Program-made: the position numbers and the translations under genes
In this document: in pieces, positions 23,527 to 36,157 of the stretch
Numbering within the stretch: the stretch's first letter is position 1
How the letters are laid out: every line of letters starts with the position of its first letter
The notes under the pieces: generated by a model
What the model saw: the letters and a program-made list of their open reading frames with translations, nothing else
What the model was told of the DNA's origin: nothing
Databases searched by the model: none
Origin: Petunia secreta
Taxonomy: Eukaryota; Streptophyta; Magnoliopsida; Solanales; Solanaceae
Assembly: GCA_029990175.1 (NCBI GenBank)
Contig: JARKIP010000021.1
Location: 18,915,501-18,979,500, forward strand
Direction: 5' to 3'
Length of the DNA stretch: 64,000 bases

Positions 23527-26500
23527 ATGTCGCCGACGTTGACTGATACCGTAGATATACCATTGCATATACATAAAGGTCAGATTTTTAACTCTCAATC
23601 TTCATATAATCTTTCAATGGATCACAATCTTGGGTCGGGTCAAGGTCCGGATCCGGGTCATGGTCATGGTCCATTTGGGTCTTCAAGATTGCAAAAACCA
23701 AGATTGTATAAAAAGAAAAACAATAAAAAAGATTCTATTTTTAACCCTTTTAAAGGTGTCTTGGAAAATCAAGAATCAGTTTCTAAGGATTTTGGGAATG
23801 TTGGTTTTGTTGATAGGAGTGGGGGGTTGGGGGTAGGGGGTAATTTGGGGTACTGGGGTGGTGGTAGTGGTGATGTTGTTAGTGGTAATAATAAAGGTTT
23901 TGTTTTTGGAGCAAATTTGAATACCAACTTGAGGAATTGTCATGGGAATGTAGGGGAAGGAACGATTCCAGTTGACGAAATGAGAGGACTTATGATCGAT
24001 AACAATGAGAAGAAAATCAATGCAGGTGGCTATGCGAATATCGATGAAATGGTAAGTAAGGAGGTGGAGAACAAGTTAAAAATCAAAAGCGAGGGAAATG
24101 TTGGCGACGGTGTAAATACCAAGTTTAACGTGTTTGGAAACAACTTCTCGAGTAGTGAAAACGTTGATAACAAGTTTGGTGGGGGTGTAGGAGTTAAACT
24201 CTCAAATGAGTTGAACAAATTGAATATTAAAGGAAGTACTGAGAATGACATGAAGAAGTATGCGTCTTTGGAAAGAGGCTCTTTCGGTGAAAGCTTGGAG
24301 ACCTCGATCCATGATAAGATGAAAAACATGCATATTAAAGAGCCTATGGGTTCTTATGCTGCTAATGAGAATGTAAAGGATGATCAAAGTTCAAGTGATC
24401 CTAATGTGAATGAGTCAGGAGTTGGAAGCAGAAGCATACACCATTCTGTTCAAACACAGGCCAATTTGCCTACTTCCGCAGAAAATGCGGATAGAGTAAG
24501 GACTGGGTTTTCGGCTAATACGAATGCCAGTGGAATTTCAGGTTCAATCCCTTCCACGCAGAATAATGTCTTTACTAATCAGGTTCATCTAGGCCTTCAT
24601 ACTGGTACGACTTCATCCTCCTCATTTCCCTCCTTTAGTATCCCTGCTGAATCTATGACGGGTACTTTTGAAGCACCATCAACTGATAGGCCTGGTAAGA
24701 AGGTTGAATTTAGTTTCACTACCAAGTCTGATAGTATTGCTATGCAAAATGTTGGATTTAACACACCAACTCTGAAAGGAAGCTTAAATAAGAAAGTTGA
24801 AACTAGAAGGGAAGCAACAAAAGACCCCAGATACAAGAAAAAGAAAGGGAAACCTAAGCAAACACATTCAACACCAGTGGATTTTGCTCAAGACTTTGCC
24901 TTCAGAGGAAGTTCCGAAGAGAATGCCGTACCTTCTGAACCATATTCACCAATGGATATTTCTCCATATCGAGAAACTCCAGCAGATCACACATACTCAA
25001 GGGAAACTTCTGTGGCTTCTGATGAGTCCTTCAGTTTGAATGAGAATTATGGATCTAGTGATTCACGTCCAGCAGTTTCAAATGACGTAACAGATGAAGA
25101 TCTCGTTGATGCAACAGTGCGCATGAATATCAATGAAGATGATGGGACTTACAAGGAAACGCAAGAAGTGGAGTCTGTCCACTCTAGTCATCATGGTATA
25201 GATACTGGCGGTCCTACTGAAGAGTCCATATCTGGGACTGAGACTGAAAGCTTTAAATCTGCTATGGAGCATTTAGATTATAGTACTGATTCTTTCATAA
25301 CTGCATCAGATAATGAAGTGACTTCAAACTCAGCAATTGAGAGACAAGATAGTGGGGGAAGTCAGTTTAGTGTTGCTTCAAATTTAGAAGAGGCTTGTCA
25401 GGGTAGCTTCATATTTGCTGCATCTTCTGCTGCTCAAAATCAAATGGCAGCGGCACGCCAACAGAAGAAGAAAAATCGAACGAAGCTCATTAATGATTCA
25501 TGTAGTTCAACGTCAGCTACAAAACTTTCTTACTCGTCGTCACCTATGCAATTTTTTCAAGTATCTGGATCATCTTCTCTTTCATCTCCCACTCAGGGTA
25601 ATAAAGGAGATATACCTACTTTGACAAGCCATAGACAGGGAAATAATGAACCAGCTAGGCTGCAGGAGGTCAACCATGAAACAGTTGCTGCAAGCATGGC
25701 TGCTCAGGAAGCATGTGAAAAATGGAGATTGAGGTACAAGTTACTGTTTTCCATCCTGAAGGGATTTGATAAAAGTTGGAATGAATTTTATTGCTTATAC
25801 TGTTGCTGGATTAAGTATGTGTTAGTACGTGCTCTATTCCCTGTTGTAGATGCCAATTTCTTCGTTCTCTGTACAATATTTGGGTTATGATCTTTGTGAT
25901 TGTTAAGTCAATTATTATTATTATTATTATAATTATAATTATAATAATAATAATTATTATTATTATTATTTATCCGAAGTTCATACTTGCGATCTGAATA
26001 TATATCAGGGGAAATCAAGCCTATGCAAATGGGAATTTATCTAAAGCAGAGGAATGCTATACACAAGGACTGAACTGTGTGTCTGAAAATGAGACATCTA
26101 AGAGCAGTCTTCGGGCTCTAATGTTATGCTATAGCAATCGTGCAGCAACACGTATGTCTCTTGGAAGAATGAGAGAAGCACTAGAGGATTGTATGAAGGC
26201 TGTTGCATTAGATCCAAACTTTTTCAGGGTCCATGTTCGAGCTGCAAAGTAAGATCCATTTGTTATTAATTTTATTGCCTTTGGCCGTTTGTCATAAACT
26301 CCTTTTGTTTCTATATGGTATAGGTATAGCTTCCTCTTACCTTTTTGAACTTGTGGTTGGCTAACAAAAGTCTGGCCAAGTCTGCATAAACATGTCTGTT
26401 TTAAACAATCACAGTGCGCGGCATGTACAATGTTCTGTCTTGAAAAGTAGTTTATCATTCGATAATTCTTGTTGGGTTATTTTCACTAAAGTGTCAGTAT

Positions 26501-29500
26501 TTCTTTTAAAAGTTTTTGACAAGATTCATTTGTTTTTTAAAACTGAATGTCAAATGCTATATCTTTAGGTTCTTCTTTTAAATATGTATGGATATGTAAA
26601 TCAGAGGAGGAGAAAAAGTTTATACCTTCCCGTGACCGTGGTCTGTATCTTTGGTTATCTGTGCATTTATTCTACTCAATGGCACAGAGTTTACTCTAGT
26701 CCTTTTTCCTCTGCTTGATTCTAGGCTTATACGTAGATCCCAAACTTTTTTACGATCAAATTGTATAATTTGAAGCATCCAAGTTTTACCCTCGCTAAAA
26801 AAAACTGCTATTCTGTTTACAGCTTCAAATCACGAGCTTTCTTGAGCGTGTTTAATCATTGCCATTTGAATGTTGTTGCATTGGAACATCCAGTTTGATA
26901 TATGATATAGTAGTGTTAGTACTATCTTCTTTAGCGTTAATACCATGTACAGACAGAAAGACACTTTGTTTTTGTAACTGTGTTTTTTTGGATTTTGTTA
27001 GCTGTTACCTTGCCCTTGGGGAAGTCGAAAATGCATCTAAGTTTTTCATGAAGTGTTTGCAACAAGGGCCAGAGGTGTGTGTCGACAGAAAGATATTGGT
27101 GGAAGCCTCAGAGGGCTTGGAAAAGACGCAGGTAGCGTGGTTAATTTCAGTAGTTTGCTTTACATTCTTCTTATTGGGACTTATCTTTTGCAGATTCTTT
27201 CCTAGAGAGTTACCACCTAGACTGCCCCTTTAAAATTGAATTAACCTAGCTGTGTTTTCCATGCAATTGTTACCTCAACCATAATTCAATTAATATCATT
27301 AATGCCCCATTCTGTCTTTTTTTTATTTAATCCACCAGTTGTTTTGGTGAAAGAAAGAAATTTCAAAGAAATAATTTCAACAAGATCTATGGATTCACAG
27401 TAGGTTTTGAATGACATTATCTGGAAGCTTTACCCATAGAATCTTTTAGCTTGTCTCCGTAGTGCATCTCAAGGGCTATTAGCTTGTCTCTGTAGTGCAT
27501 CTCAAGGGCTACATGAACAACTTGCTTATGTTCTCCTGTTAGATGCAAGGTCTATTAGAGGGCTCCAAAATTGAGAGAATGGAGAGACAATAGGGACCAG
27601 ATAAACACAAACTAAAGAGTGTGAATTTAAGTATCTGTGCTATAGATATGAATGTCCCGTTTGGGTGTGGTCTCTGGAGGGGCATCATGAAAGGGTGGGG
27701 TGATTTAGAAATCATATTTAGTTTTAGGGTAGGGAATGGAAGTAGAGTTAGTTTTTGTGGTCATAGGTTGTGTGGGCAAAGTGAGCTAAAGGTGTTGTTC
27801 TCCAACATGTTCCAATTATCGAGTCAGAAAGATATGACTGTCTTGCAAGTTCGTGGAGCACAGGCGGGGGAAGTCCATTGGGACCTAAGGTTCAGGAGAA
27901 ACCTTCAGGATTGGGAGATAGGTGAATTTCAAAATTTACTTGAGCTACTGTATGGGTATAATTCAAGGAATGTTGCTAATGATGAGTGGAGATGGGAGGG
28001 GAGTTCGGACGGGTTATTTTCAGTCAGGGCATAGTACCAGAGTTTGCTTGTGAGAGAGGAATCAAATTTTCCTAGCAGTTCCATTTGGATCCGTAGGGTG
28101 CCTAGGAAGGTGTGTTTCTTTGTGTGGTTGGAAGCGAGGGGAGTGATTCTGACAGCGGAGAACTTAAGGAAGCGAGGGATAAATTATGTGAGTTGGTGTT
28201 TCATGTGTAGATGATCTGGAGAAGATGTGAACCACCTTTTGTTACATTGCCCTATAGCCTCACAATTGTGGGAGTAGTGCTCAGATGGTTTGGAGTTGAT
28301 TGGGTGATGCCGGCTACTGTGAAGGAGGCGATGTATAGTTGGGCCTTCAGAAAGAGGAAGAGGAGATCAAGAGCATGGAACGTAGCTCCATTAGCAATTA
28401 TGTGGGTTATTTGGAAAGAGAGAAATATGAGAGCTTTTGAAGGGATTGAGAGTACTTTTGCTAGGATGCATAGTAGTCTTTTGTTTCTCATTTCCTTTTG
28501 GTGTACCCATGAGGTTTCAACGTGTATAGATGATTGGGTTTCTTTCCTAGAGAACCATTTAATATAGGTTCTCTACCTTTTGGTATACATCTGTATATGG
28601 GTTTTTTCCCCTTCACTATTAATAAAATTATTTACCTTATTAAAAAAAAAAAAAGTATCTGTGCTAGATTAAGTTATTATATGAAATCCTGTCCACATTC
28701 TGCGGCTGTGTTTTGACGAAGAAAAGAAAAATAGAAGTGTTCGGATGGAATAGCTAATATTACTCATAGGTTGTGGTCTTGACATTCTAATTGAAGCTTT
28801 GATTTTCAGTTTCTTTGTTCAAACATTCCTGAATAATAATGTTTAAGCAACTTCTCAGTTCTCATTACTTAGCAAACAACATGAACTTTGTTGCACTTCT
28901 TGATAAAATGTAAAGTACTCGGTTTTTTTTGATGTCCCTCAGAAAGTATCAGACTGCATGAAGCAGTGTGTGGAATTTCTGCAAGGACGAAGACAAAGTG
29001 ATGCAGAGTTGGCCTTGGGTGTAATCTCTGAGGCTTTGACAATAAGCACCCATTCAGAGAAACTACTTGAAATGAAGGCAGATGCTCTTCTTATGGTATG
29101 TCTCATTGATGCATGAGACTGTAAAAACTCTATTTTGTCTGCTTAATTTTTTAAAGCAGTTTGCACCATGTGTTTCAGAGATCTTTTGAACTTCTTGAAA
29201 CAAATTAATTTTGTTGAGTTTAATGAACAGCTGCGGAGGTATGAAGAGGTGATTCAGTTATGTGAGAAGGCACTTGAATTTGCTAAGTCAAATGCTCAGC
29301 CATCTAATTTTAGTTACCAGTCATCAGAGTTAGATAGTGTGACCATGGAGAAAAATGCTTCCTCTGGGCTCTGGTGTTATTCTAAAATAGTCAAGTCTTA
29401 CTTTTATCTTGGAAAGCTTGAAGACGCTGATAATTTTCTGAAGAACCAAGAGAAATCACCGCGTCTAATGGAAAGGTGGCTTCTATGTTGTGGAATATAT

Positions 29501-32500
29501 TTTTCTCCTTCTAAAATATATTGCGGAATATGTTTTTTCACTTTTACTTGTAGGAATTAGCTTACAGTCATATATCTGACTTTGCAGTAGTGGACTCAAA
29601 AATATTGAAGCCATTGTTCCATTAGCTGTAACAATACGTGAGCTTTTGTCACTCAAGGTAAGTGTGCTTTGTGATCTTCCCTTTTCTACCTATAACTTGT
29701 TATATTTAGCTTATTTCTATCTTAAACTTTTTTTTTTTTAATTTTTTCATTAACTAAATGGAGTACCTATCTTTTATTAAATATTAGGTCTCTATTTTTC
29801 ATGAAACTTGCAAATTAATTTACTTATTATTTTGCGGATCTCCTGAGATGAAATCCGGAAGGAGAATAACAATTACTGAAGAAGAGACAATTGTGGTCTC
29901 TTGCACTAGCTAGTTAGAGTGTTATCAAAGGCGTGTTTAAGCCCTGAAGCGAGGCGCAAAACATGCCGAGCGCTTCACGTCGTTTAATGGGCGCTTCAGT
30001 GTCTTCATCAAGACTCTGAGGCGTACTTCTCCTTGCCAATGAACATATTCGTGAAGAGTCACACTAAAACAATTGATACTTTACTTTATCTTAATATTTT
30101 TTTGAGTTCTTTGTCCATATATTTGTTATTAATGCTTTAATTATTAGTCTTTGGGTTACAAGTATAGTATTGCATATTTTCTTCCTTTGCGCCTTTCTTC
30201 ACTAAAGCCCACATTTTTTTTGCGCTTTGCGCTTAAAGCCCAAAACATACTGTAGCGCCTTTTTTGCGCGTTTCGCTTTTAATAACACTGGCTAGTTAGG
30301 AGCCTTAATAAATGAGAGAGATGGTAGCGGCCAGTGTGATCTTGTAATATAGGATCCAGTGTGATCTCATAATGTAGTCCACGACTGCAAGAATGTGTTA
30401 TTACCATCCTGGAAGTATTATGAAGCCTCATCTTGTCATCTTACTAATTTGGTTGATCAAGACGTTCGAACTGAACTGACTATGGCTCTTATTTCTAGTT
30501 GCTTCAGACTCTTGTTTTCTTCTGATACCCGCTGAATTTTTTGTTCAGCCATTATGTTTTAATGTTTCCCTACCCAATCTCCACTCCCTGTTTTACTTCT
30601 CATCTTCTTTGTTCTAAATCCTGACATATCTCGGAGTAAGCAATGTAAAATTTGTGCTGCCACCCTGTGAAAAAAGTAAATATAAATCTGAAAAAAGAAA
30701 TTTCACGTTGCATGTCAAGATATTCGCCTTTTACTGTGCAGGCAGCTGGAAATGCAGCATTTCAATCAGGAAAGCATGCAGAAGCTGTTGAGCATTATAC
30801 TGCTGCGGTATCATGTAATCTTGAGTCACGGCCTTTCACAGCAATCTGTTTCTGCAATCGTGCTGCTGCATACCGAGCTATGGGTCAAATTTCAGATGCC
30901 ATTGCCGATTGCAGCCTGGCAATTGCCCTTGATGGGAATTATGCGAAGGTAAGGTTCCAAAATGGTCTTTCAGCAGCTAGTTATTGCAATTTCTCTCTTG
31001 GACATATTGTTTTTCTGGTGGTCTTGCCTTGAATAGAGAACTTTTCAGTTACCACTTACCCCTCTTTTTTCGTTCAACATAGAATCCTTCAAATGCTCAG
31101 AAGGAAAAGAGAAAATAGTTTCCACTGGCAGTTTATTATTGCATAGGCGTTGAAACCTAGTAGTGTTCAGTAGAGGGCCGTGGTTGGTCTTGAATATGGT
31201 CAGTTTGGCAGCATTTTTCTAGTTAAGAAGTACCCGTAGCACTTTTTATTACCTGAATTATGGTACAGTATATATCTTCAGTTAAACGCCAATGGAAACG
31301 AATGCAGGCACTTTCAAGACGAGCTTCTCTTTTTGAGATGATTAGAGATTATGGACGAGCAGCTTCAGATCTTCAGCGACTTGTATCCCTTCTGACAAGG
31401 CATATGGAAAATAAAGTTGGTGAACCTGGCTCACATAACAAAATGAGTTTCATGAATGAGATCCGGCAAACACAACAAAAGCTTTCGACAATGGAAGAGG
31501 AAGCCAGAAAGGAAATTCCCTTGAATTTTTACCTCATATTGTGAGTTTCTTAATTGACTCAAGTTATTGATTCCAGAAACATAATTATTTTAGGTATTCA
31601 TTCTTTTGGAACTTTTAATGGAGTGCTTGAGAAAATGTAATCTAGTTAGCATCAGTATTACGCTTTTTGTTTCTACTCTTTTTTTCTGCAGCTCCTTTTG
31701 CTAATTGTGTTGCATATCTTTGTTGCCTGTTGTTCGCTATAACTCAATATTCTTCTGCAAATTTCTTCTTGTTGGCGGTTTGTTATGTTCTTTGGAAGCG
31801 ACAATCAATTAGAAATCACTCTTTTTTTGGCTTTTTATTGTCTTATGAGACATGCTAGAAGCTCCTGTTCGTTGTGAATTGTTTACTTTTTCAGAAACCT
31901 ATTTATTTATTTTTATAAAGTAATTTTGTGGGAAGCTATCGGGCTTCAGCTAGTTTGTCCAGTCAGTGTAACATGCAGTTTGAGCAAACATCAGCATGTT
32001 GGGCATCAGGCCCATATGATTTCTGACGTAAAAAGTAAAATGATAAGCTGTCTGTTTTAGTCCTTGAGTATAAAGTACAATTCAGAGCTTGAGTTGAATA
32101 CACGTAGTCTCTCAGTTCCATTTTATATGGAACTATTATTTTTTAGCCGTTCTTAAAAGATTTAATCCTTTCTATATTTGGAAACTCTTTAATCTTAGCA
32201 TTCCCATTTCACCTTTAATGAGTTGCGTACGAGATATTAAGGGTACTTTTATCCTATCTTTCCTATTCTTCGTGTATGCAAGAGTATTCTTCATGGAAAT
32301 AAGCATACATAAAGGTGTACGATTCTGCACTATGCAATTGCTTGTCTAACAACTGATGCAACAATGGCAGGGGAGTTGATCCATCTGCTGGTGCATCAGA
32401 AATTAGGAAAGCCTATAGAAAAGCTGCGCTCAAGCATCACCCTGATAAGGTTCTTTGAAGACCTTTGCTACTATATATTACAGTGACTTCAGCTAAACCG

Positions 32501-34430
32501 TTTTTTGTTGATCTAGGCTGGGCAATCACAGGCTAGGAATGACAATGCAGATGATGGACTGTGGAAAGAAATCGCAGAAGAAGTCCACAGAGATGCTGAC
32601 AGGCTCTTTAAAATGATAGGGGAGGCCTATGCAGTGCTTTCAGACTCTGCAAAGGTATGTTTCAAGCCGTGCTCTACTGTGCTTCATGGTAGTTTGCCTG
32701 AGAGGTAACTTTTGAAAAGATCAAACAATGTGTGATTGATATAGTGTGAAAATGCACCAAATTGTTGCTAGCCTTTCTTACCCCATGCGGTTCTTGCGTA
32801 CTCATGCATCTTCCTAGGTTGCGGGTGGACATGGAAGTACGGGCTTGTAGCAAGTTTCTTTTTTTTTTTGATAAGTAAGATAAAATAGCAAGTTTATTTA
32901 TCAAACCTGCTTGATAGTAACCAAAGAAAGCAATCTTTTTTATGCCTTGCCTTATTCCATCTCTGGCTCCTAGTTTCCCGGTCCCGGAGATTGTCAACAT
33001 GGAGCTATGGAAGTTAGATGCCCTGCCCGTGAATGGAATTTTCTTTATTGTTAGAGTCTTCATCTTATCTGACTGTTGATTGAGGAGCTTTTCCTGCTAT
33101 AATAGAGCAGCCTAAAACTTTCACCATTACAGAGCTGCATTACACTTATTGTTAAACACTAGGGGCCAAATCCCTTGTACCCTGTTGCTAGTAGACTCTC
33201 GTTTGTCACTTCTCTAATGGCTCTAACTCACTGCCTTGTAATCAATGTGCTTTACTTAAACCAAATTTTTGAACTAGATATTTCTCATCCTAGAGTAAAA
33301 GTCAAACAAGACTTGGAATCAAACATCAAATTAGGAGCAAGGAAATGAGGGAAATACACAGATCAGGAGACCTCCCTGAAAATCTGAGTAGCGTTGGGAA
33401 AACAGTTGTCTGTAAATTGCCTCACTTGTTTGTTCAGCAAAGAAAACAAAAAATCTTAGAATCAAATCAAATCATCTCTCGAAAACAAAGCACAGAACGG
33501 CCGGATATATTCTTTTCTGGAAAATGACCAGTATGTCTTTTATACAAGCTCAAATAGTTTACTTATTTATTGATAATAATCGAAAAAATCCCCAAGAGCC
33601 AGTGTAGCGTGGTTCGAAATTCAGTGGATTATGGACCTCAGTTCTACCCTTCTCCACTAAAGTACCATGCTTTGTACGCGGCAGTTCGAAGCCATAACGT
33701 ACCTAATCCACACATCAGAAGCTGCATTCGTATGACTAGATCAAAGCTCTGGGCCAACACAAATGAAGTAGCTTTTTGAGAAAATGTTTTGAAAAAGCTT
33801 CTCCAGAAGAACAAAGAACTGTCCAAACACTGTTCATGCATATTGCAGTTCTCTTTCTTTGCTCGATTTTTAACCCCTATTACCCCATCCCAACACTGAC
33901 CAGTCCCAACCCATCTCCCAAGATGATCAACATCAGTAATACACAGTCTTCATCCCTTGGTGACTCGAACTCTCAGTCTAATGGTTGGAAGTGTAAGGGC
34001 TCTACGAGTAGAGCAACCCTTACTCGTTGGATGCATTTCGGAGTTATTCATGTTTATCCTGGTTTATCTTTACCTGATTTTGAGGTTAGCTGGATGAGCT
34101 TAGTTTTCTTGTTTTTTCTCTTCTTTGCCGAGGTGGCTTTGACTGCTTAGAATTTCATTCTATAGATTATACATTTCTAATTTTGCTGAAAGTTGAATCT
34201 TTACTGAGTTACTGCTGGCCATTTGCTTGAAGCGTTCACGTTATGACCTTGAAGAAGAGACGAGAAATGCTCCAAGTAGAGGCAATGAGAGCAGCACATT
34301 TAGATCTCAAACGGATTTTAACAGTTATCCGTTCGAGAGAAGTGGAAGTAGGCGTCAATGGGAAGATGTCTGGAGAGCATATAAGAGTACCCAGCCCAGA
34401 GAATCAGACAGAAATAGAGCAAACTGGTAG
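23527..34430 (+). CDS. TPR and J-domain co-chaperone, 11 exons, 1299 aa
   Basis: Exons: 23527-25733, 26009-26248, 27002-27131, 28943-29095, 29231-29475, 29588-29657, 30742-30948, 31308-31540, 32371-32449, 32517-32654, 34233-34430. All borders are GT-AG and phases agree across every junction. Residues 1-~725 are low-complexity, rich in Ser, Asn and Gly, and lack a recognised domain. TPR units follow (GNQAYANGNLSKAEECYTQG from residue 737; AAGNAAFQSGKHAEAVEHYT in exon 7). A J domain near the C terminus (about 1155-1240) has the HPD motif at 1185-1187. It should recruit and stimulate Hsp70 while the TPRs bind chaperone or client C termini. The arrangement matches plant TPR15/TPR16-type proteins (Arabidopsis At2g41520, At5g12430), distantly related to animal DNAJC7. 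Introns 3 and 6 host transposon insertions. Confidence 0.93.
25913..25970. repeat. Palindromic ATT/AAT microsatellite in TPR-DnaJ intron 1
   Basis: A run of ATT units turns through ATAATTATAATTATAAT into TAA units and back to ATT. The mirrored arms could form a near-perfect hairpin in DNA or pre-mRNA. Confidence 0.85.
27643..28652 (+). mobile_element. 5'-truncated LINE in TPR-DnaJ intron 3, with 14-bp target-site duplication
   Basis: The 14-bp sequence AAGTATCTGTGCTA occurs at 27629-27642 and again at 28653-28666, just after a poly-A tail (28642-28654). The body encodes the C-terminal part of a plant LINE ORF2: a post-reverse-transcriptase region (FRVGNGSRVSF, LRFRRNLQDWEIGEFQNLL) and a zf-RVT-like segment (VPRKVCFFVW, HLLLHCPIASQLW in shifted frames). 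Endonuclease and reverse-transcriptase domains are missing, as expected for a truncated insertion. It lies in the same orientation as the host gene and must be spliced out with the intron. Confidence 0.9.
29917..30290. mobile_element. hAT-type MITE in TPR-DnaJ intron 6
   Basis: The terminal inverted repeats are GAGTGTTATCAAAGGCG and (inverted right end) CAGTGTTATTAAAAGCG. The duplication GCTAGTTA lies at 29909-29916 and 30291-30298. Inside are GCGCTT and AAGCGC words in both orientations. The termini resemble those of the 2.58-kb element at 19571-22148, suggesting the same broad family. Confidence 0.85.
32655..34232 (+). other. Long last intron of the TPR-DnaJ gene
   Basis: This 1.58-kb intron separates the J-domain exon from the final exon. 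A GTATGT donor and an AG acceptor before CGTTCACGTTATGACC are visible. No inserted gene or element was recognised in it. Confidence 0.6.
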
Positions 34431-36157
34431 TTGTGATGAACTTGCTGTGCTTGAACTGCATACATTTTGATGCAGCACGTGTGGCCTGCTGTTACCACAG
34501 GATGTGGGAGAAATGATTTGCAGAACTACAAAGACAGGCGCGGAATTTGTGGATGAAGTATTCAGCAATACTGACACCTCGATCTTTCATATTTGGCACT
34601 TCAATTCTGACCTGTCATTCCAGTAGGGTGAACGAAAGAATTGTTGCATAAAACTTGTTTGAGGATTTCAAACAATTGTGTGGTAGTTTAGACGGTGATT
34701 CGCGTCAAGCCGGACTCATGCATACAGAATTTGTTTAGGCAAATAAACATGGAAGGCCTGCACGGATGCTGTTGTATAGCTATGAGTGTTATCAAACATT
34801 GTGAATTAATACAGAAGCTGTTCATGGCCCTGGAAACCCTGCTAGTTTTGGTGGAGACACTGCTAGTAGAGGCTAACTCAAAACAGTTTGAGAAGGATGT
34901 ATATGTGCTCTGGATGGCTAAGTTTGAGTGCTTGATTTATCTAACTCTTCTAGGTGAAGTTCTGGATTTGAGTTATACCAATACCTGTAATTTTCTTCGT
35001 GTACAGAAGTGTGCGCTTGTATTTGAAATGTCCAAAGAATGATAGAGTTGGTTTTTTCCCCCTTTTTTTTTCTTAAATTCTTTTCCTTTTTTTTTTTTCT
35101 TGGTTTTGGGTGGGGTTTCCTGTTATTGTAATATGCTAGAGTCGATTTTTTAAGCCATTTGATAATTATTTGATTCTTTTCGTGAGAAAACAGCTTTCCT
35201 GAAAATTTTATTTGACAAAATGGGCATTGGACCAAGATTTTTTAACTTGTCATTCCCTTTCTCGTTTAGCGGATTAATTTTGTGCATTGTATATGAACTG
35301 GCGTAATTTGCGCAGGAGCTGCTACTGAAGTTCTATAACTAGTTATCACTAGATTGTTGGAGAAATGCATGATATGTAACGTATATGCAGAGTCGGATCT
35401 AGGATTTAGTCTTGCATGTAACGTATATTGCAAAGTCGGATCTAGGATTTAGTCTTGCATGGAGGTGCCATACACAGTTATAATTTTTCAAATTCGTCCA
35501 ATTATAATGTATATGTCAGGCAGAAAGCAGTGGGTATAACTTCATTTGCTACAGCCATGCTCTATCCACTACTAACATTGAAATTTGAAAGTATAATAGT
35601 AACATTTTGTTGTGTCAAACGAACCGCTCAATATGTATAACTATCAATTGTATCATAACATTCCCGTTCAGTAGATTTCTATCGAAGAATTGTAGTCCAC
35701 TTACGTAAAAGAAGATAACTACGGGAAAAAAATGGAAATAAAAAGTTTTATTTTCACTTTTCTTGGTAAGAAAATTTATACTTTTTTAATCTTCATGGTG
35801 AGGTTGCTTTTTGACTCCATGCTCATCAACGCCTGAGAAGGGAAAAAGAGGATAAGTTCACTCTATTTACATGTCAAGGTTGTCTACCTACATATATTTT
35901 ATACTACAAATCTTAAGTTCTAAGCAAAGATATTGTAAACATATTTATACAATCAGGTCAATTATAAGACGTTACAAGTAAATCTCTATGATAAATATTT
36001 ATTGATGCCTCAGTAGAATTAGTAATGATGACATATTAAACTATACAGATTGTGTAAAAAATATTTATACGGTCAAAATACGTAACTTAAAGCCTTGTAC
36101 TTATGCAATGAAAAAGGTAGGAGCGCACATTTGATCTGTCAAATCTCTATAATGAGT
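34431..36157. other. Convergent intergenic region between the TPR-DnaJ and oxidoreductase genes
   Basis: It contains the 3' UTRs of both genes. The plus-strand 3' UTR probably ends near 35050-35110, where T-rich sequence follows. A 42-bp tandem duplication (35374-35458) containing GTCGGATCTAGGATTTAGTC resembles the ends of Solanaceae hAT-type MITEs (compare 61014-61201). Nothing else was recognised. Confidence 0.5.
35374..35458. repeat. 42-bp tandem duplication
   Basis: Two consecutive copies start ATGTAACGTATAT and end TTTAGTCTTGC, differing at a few positions. Confidence 0.85.

Noticed and set aside
33345..34150. Several frames of 60-124 codons within the last TPR-DnaJ intron
   Set aside because: The exon-exon phase works perfectly by skipping them, and no conserved sequence is visible.
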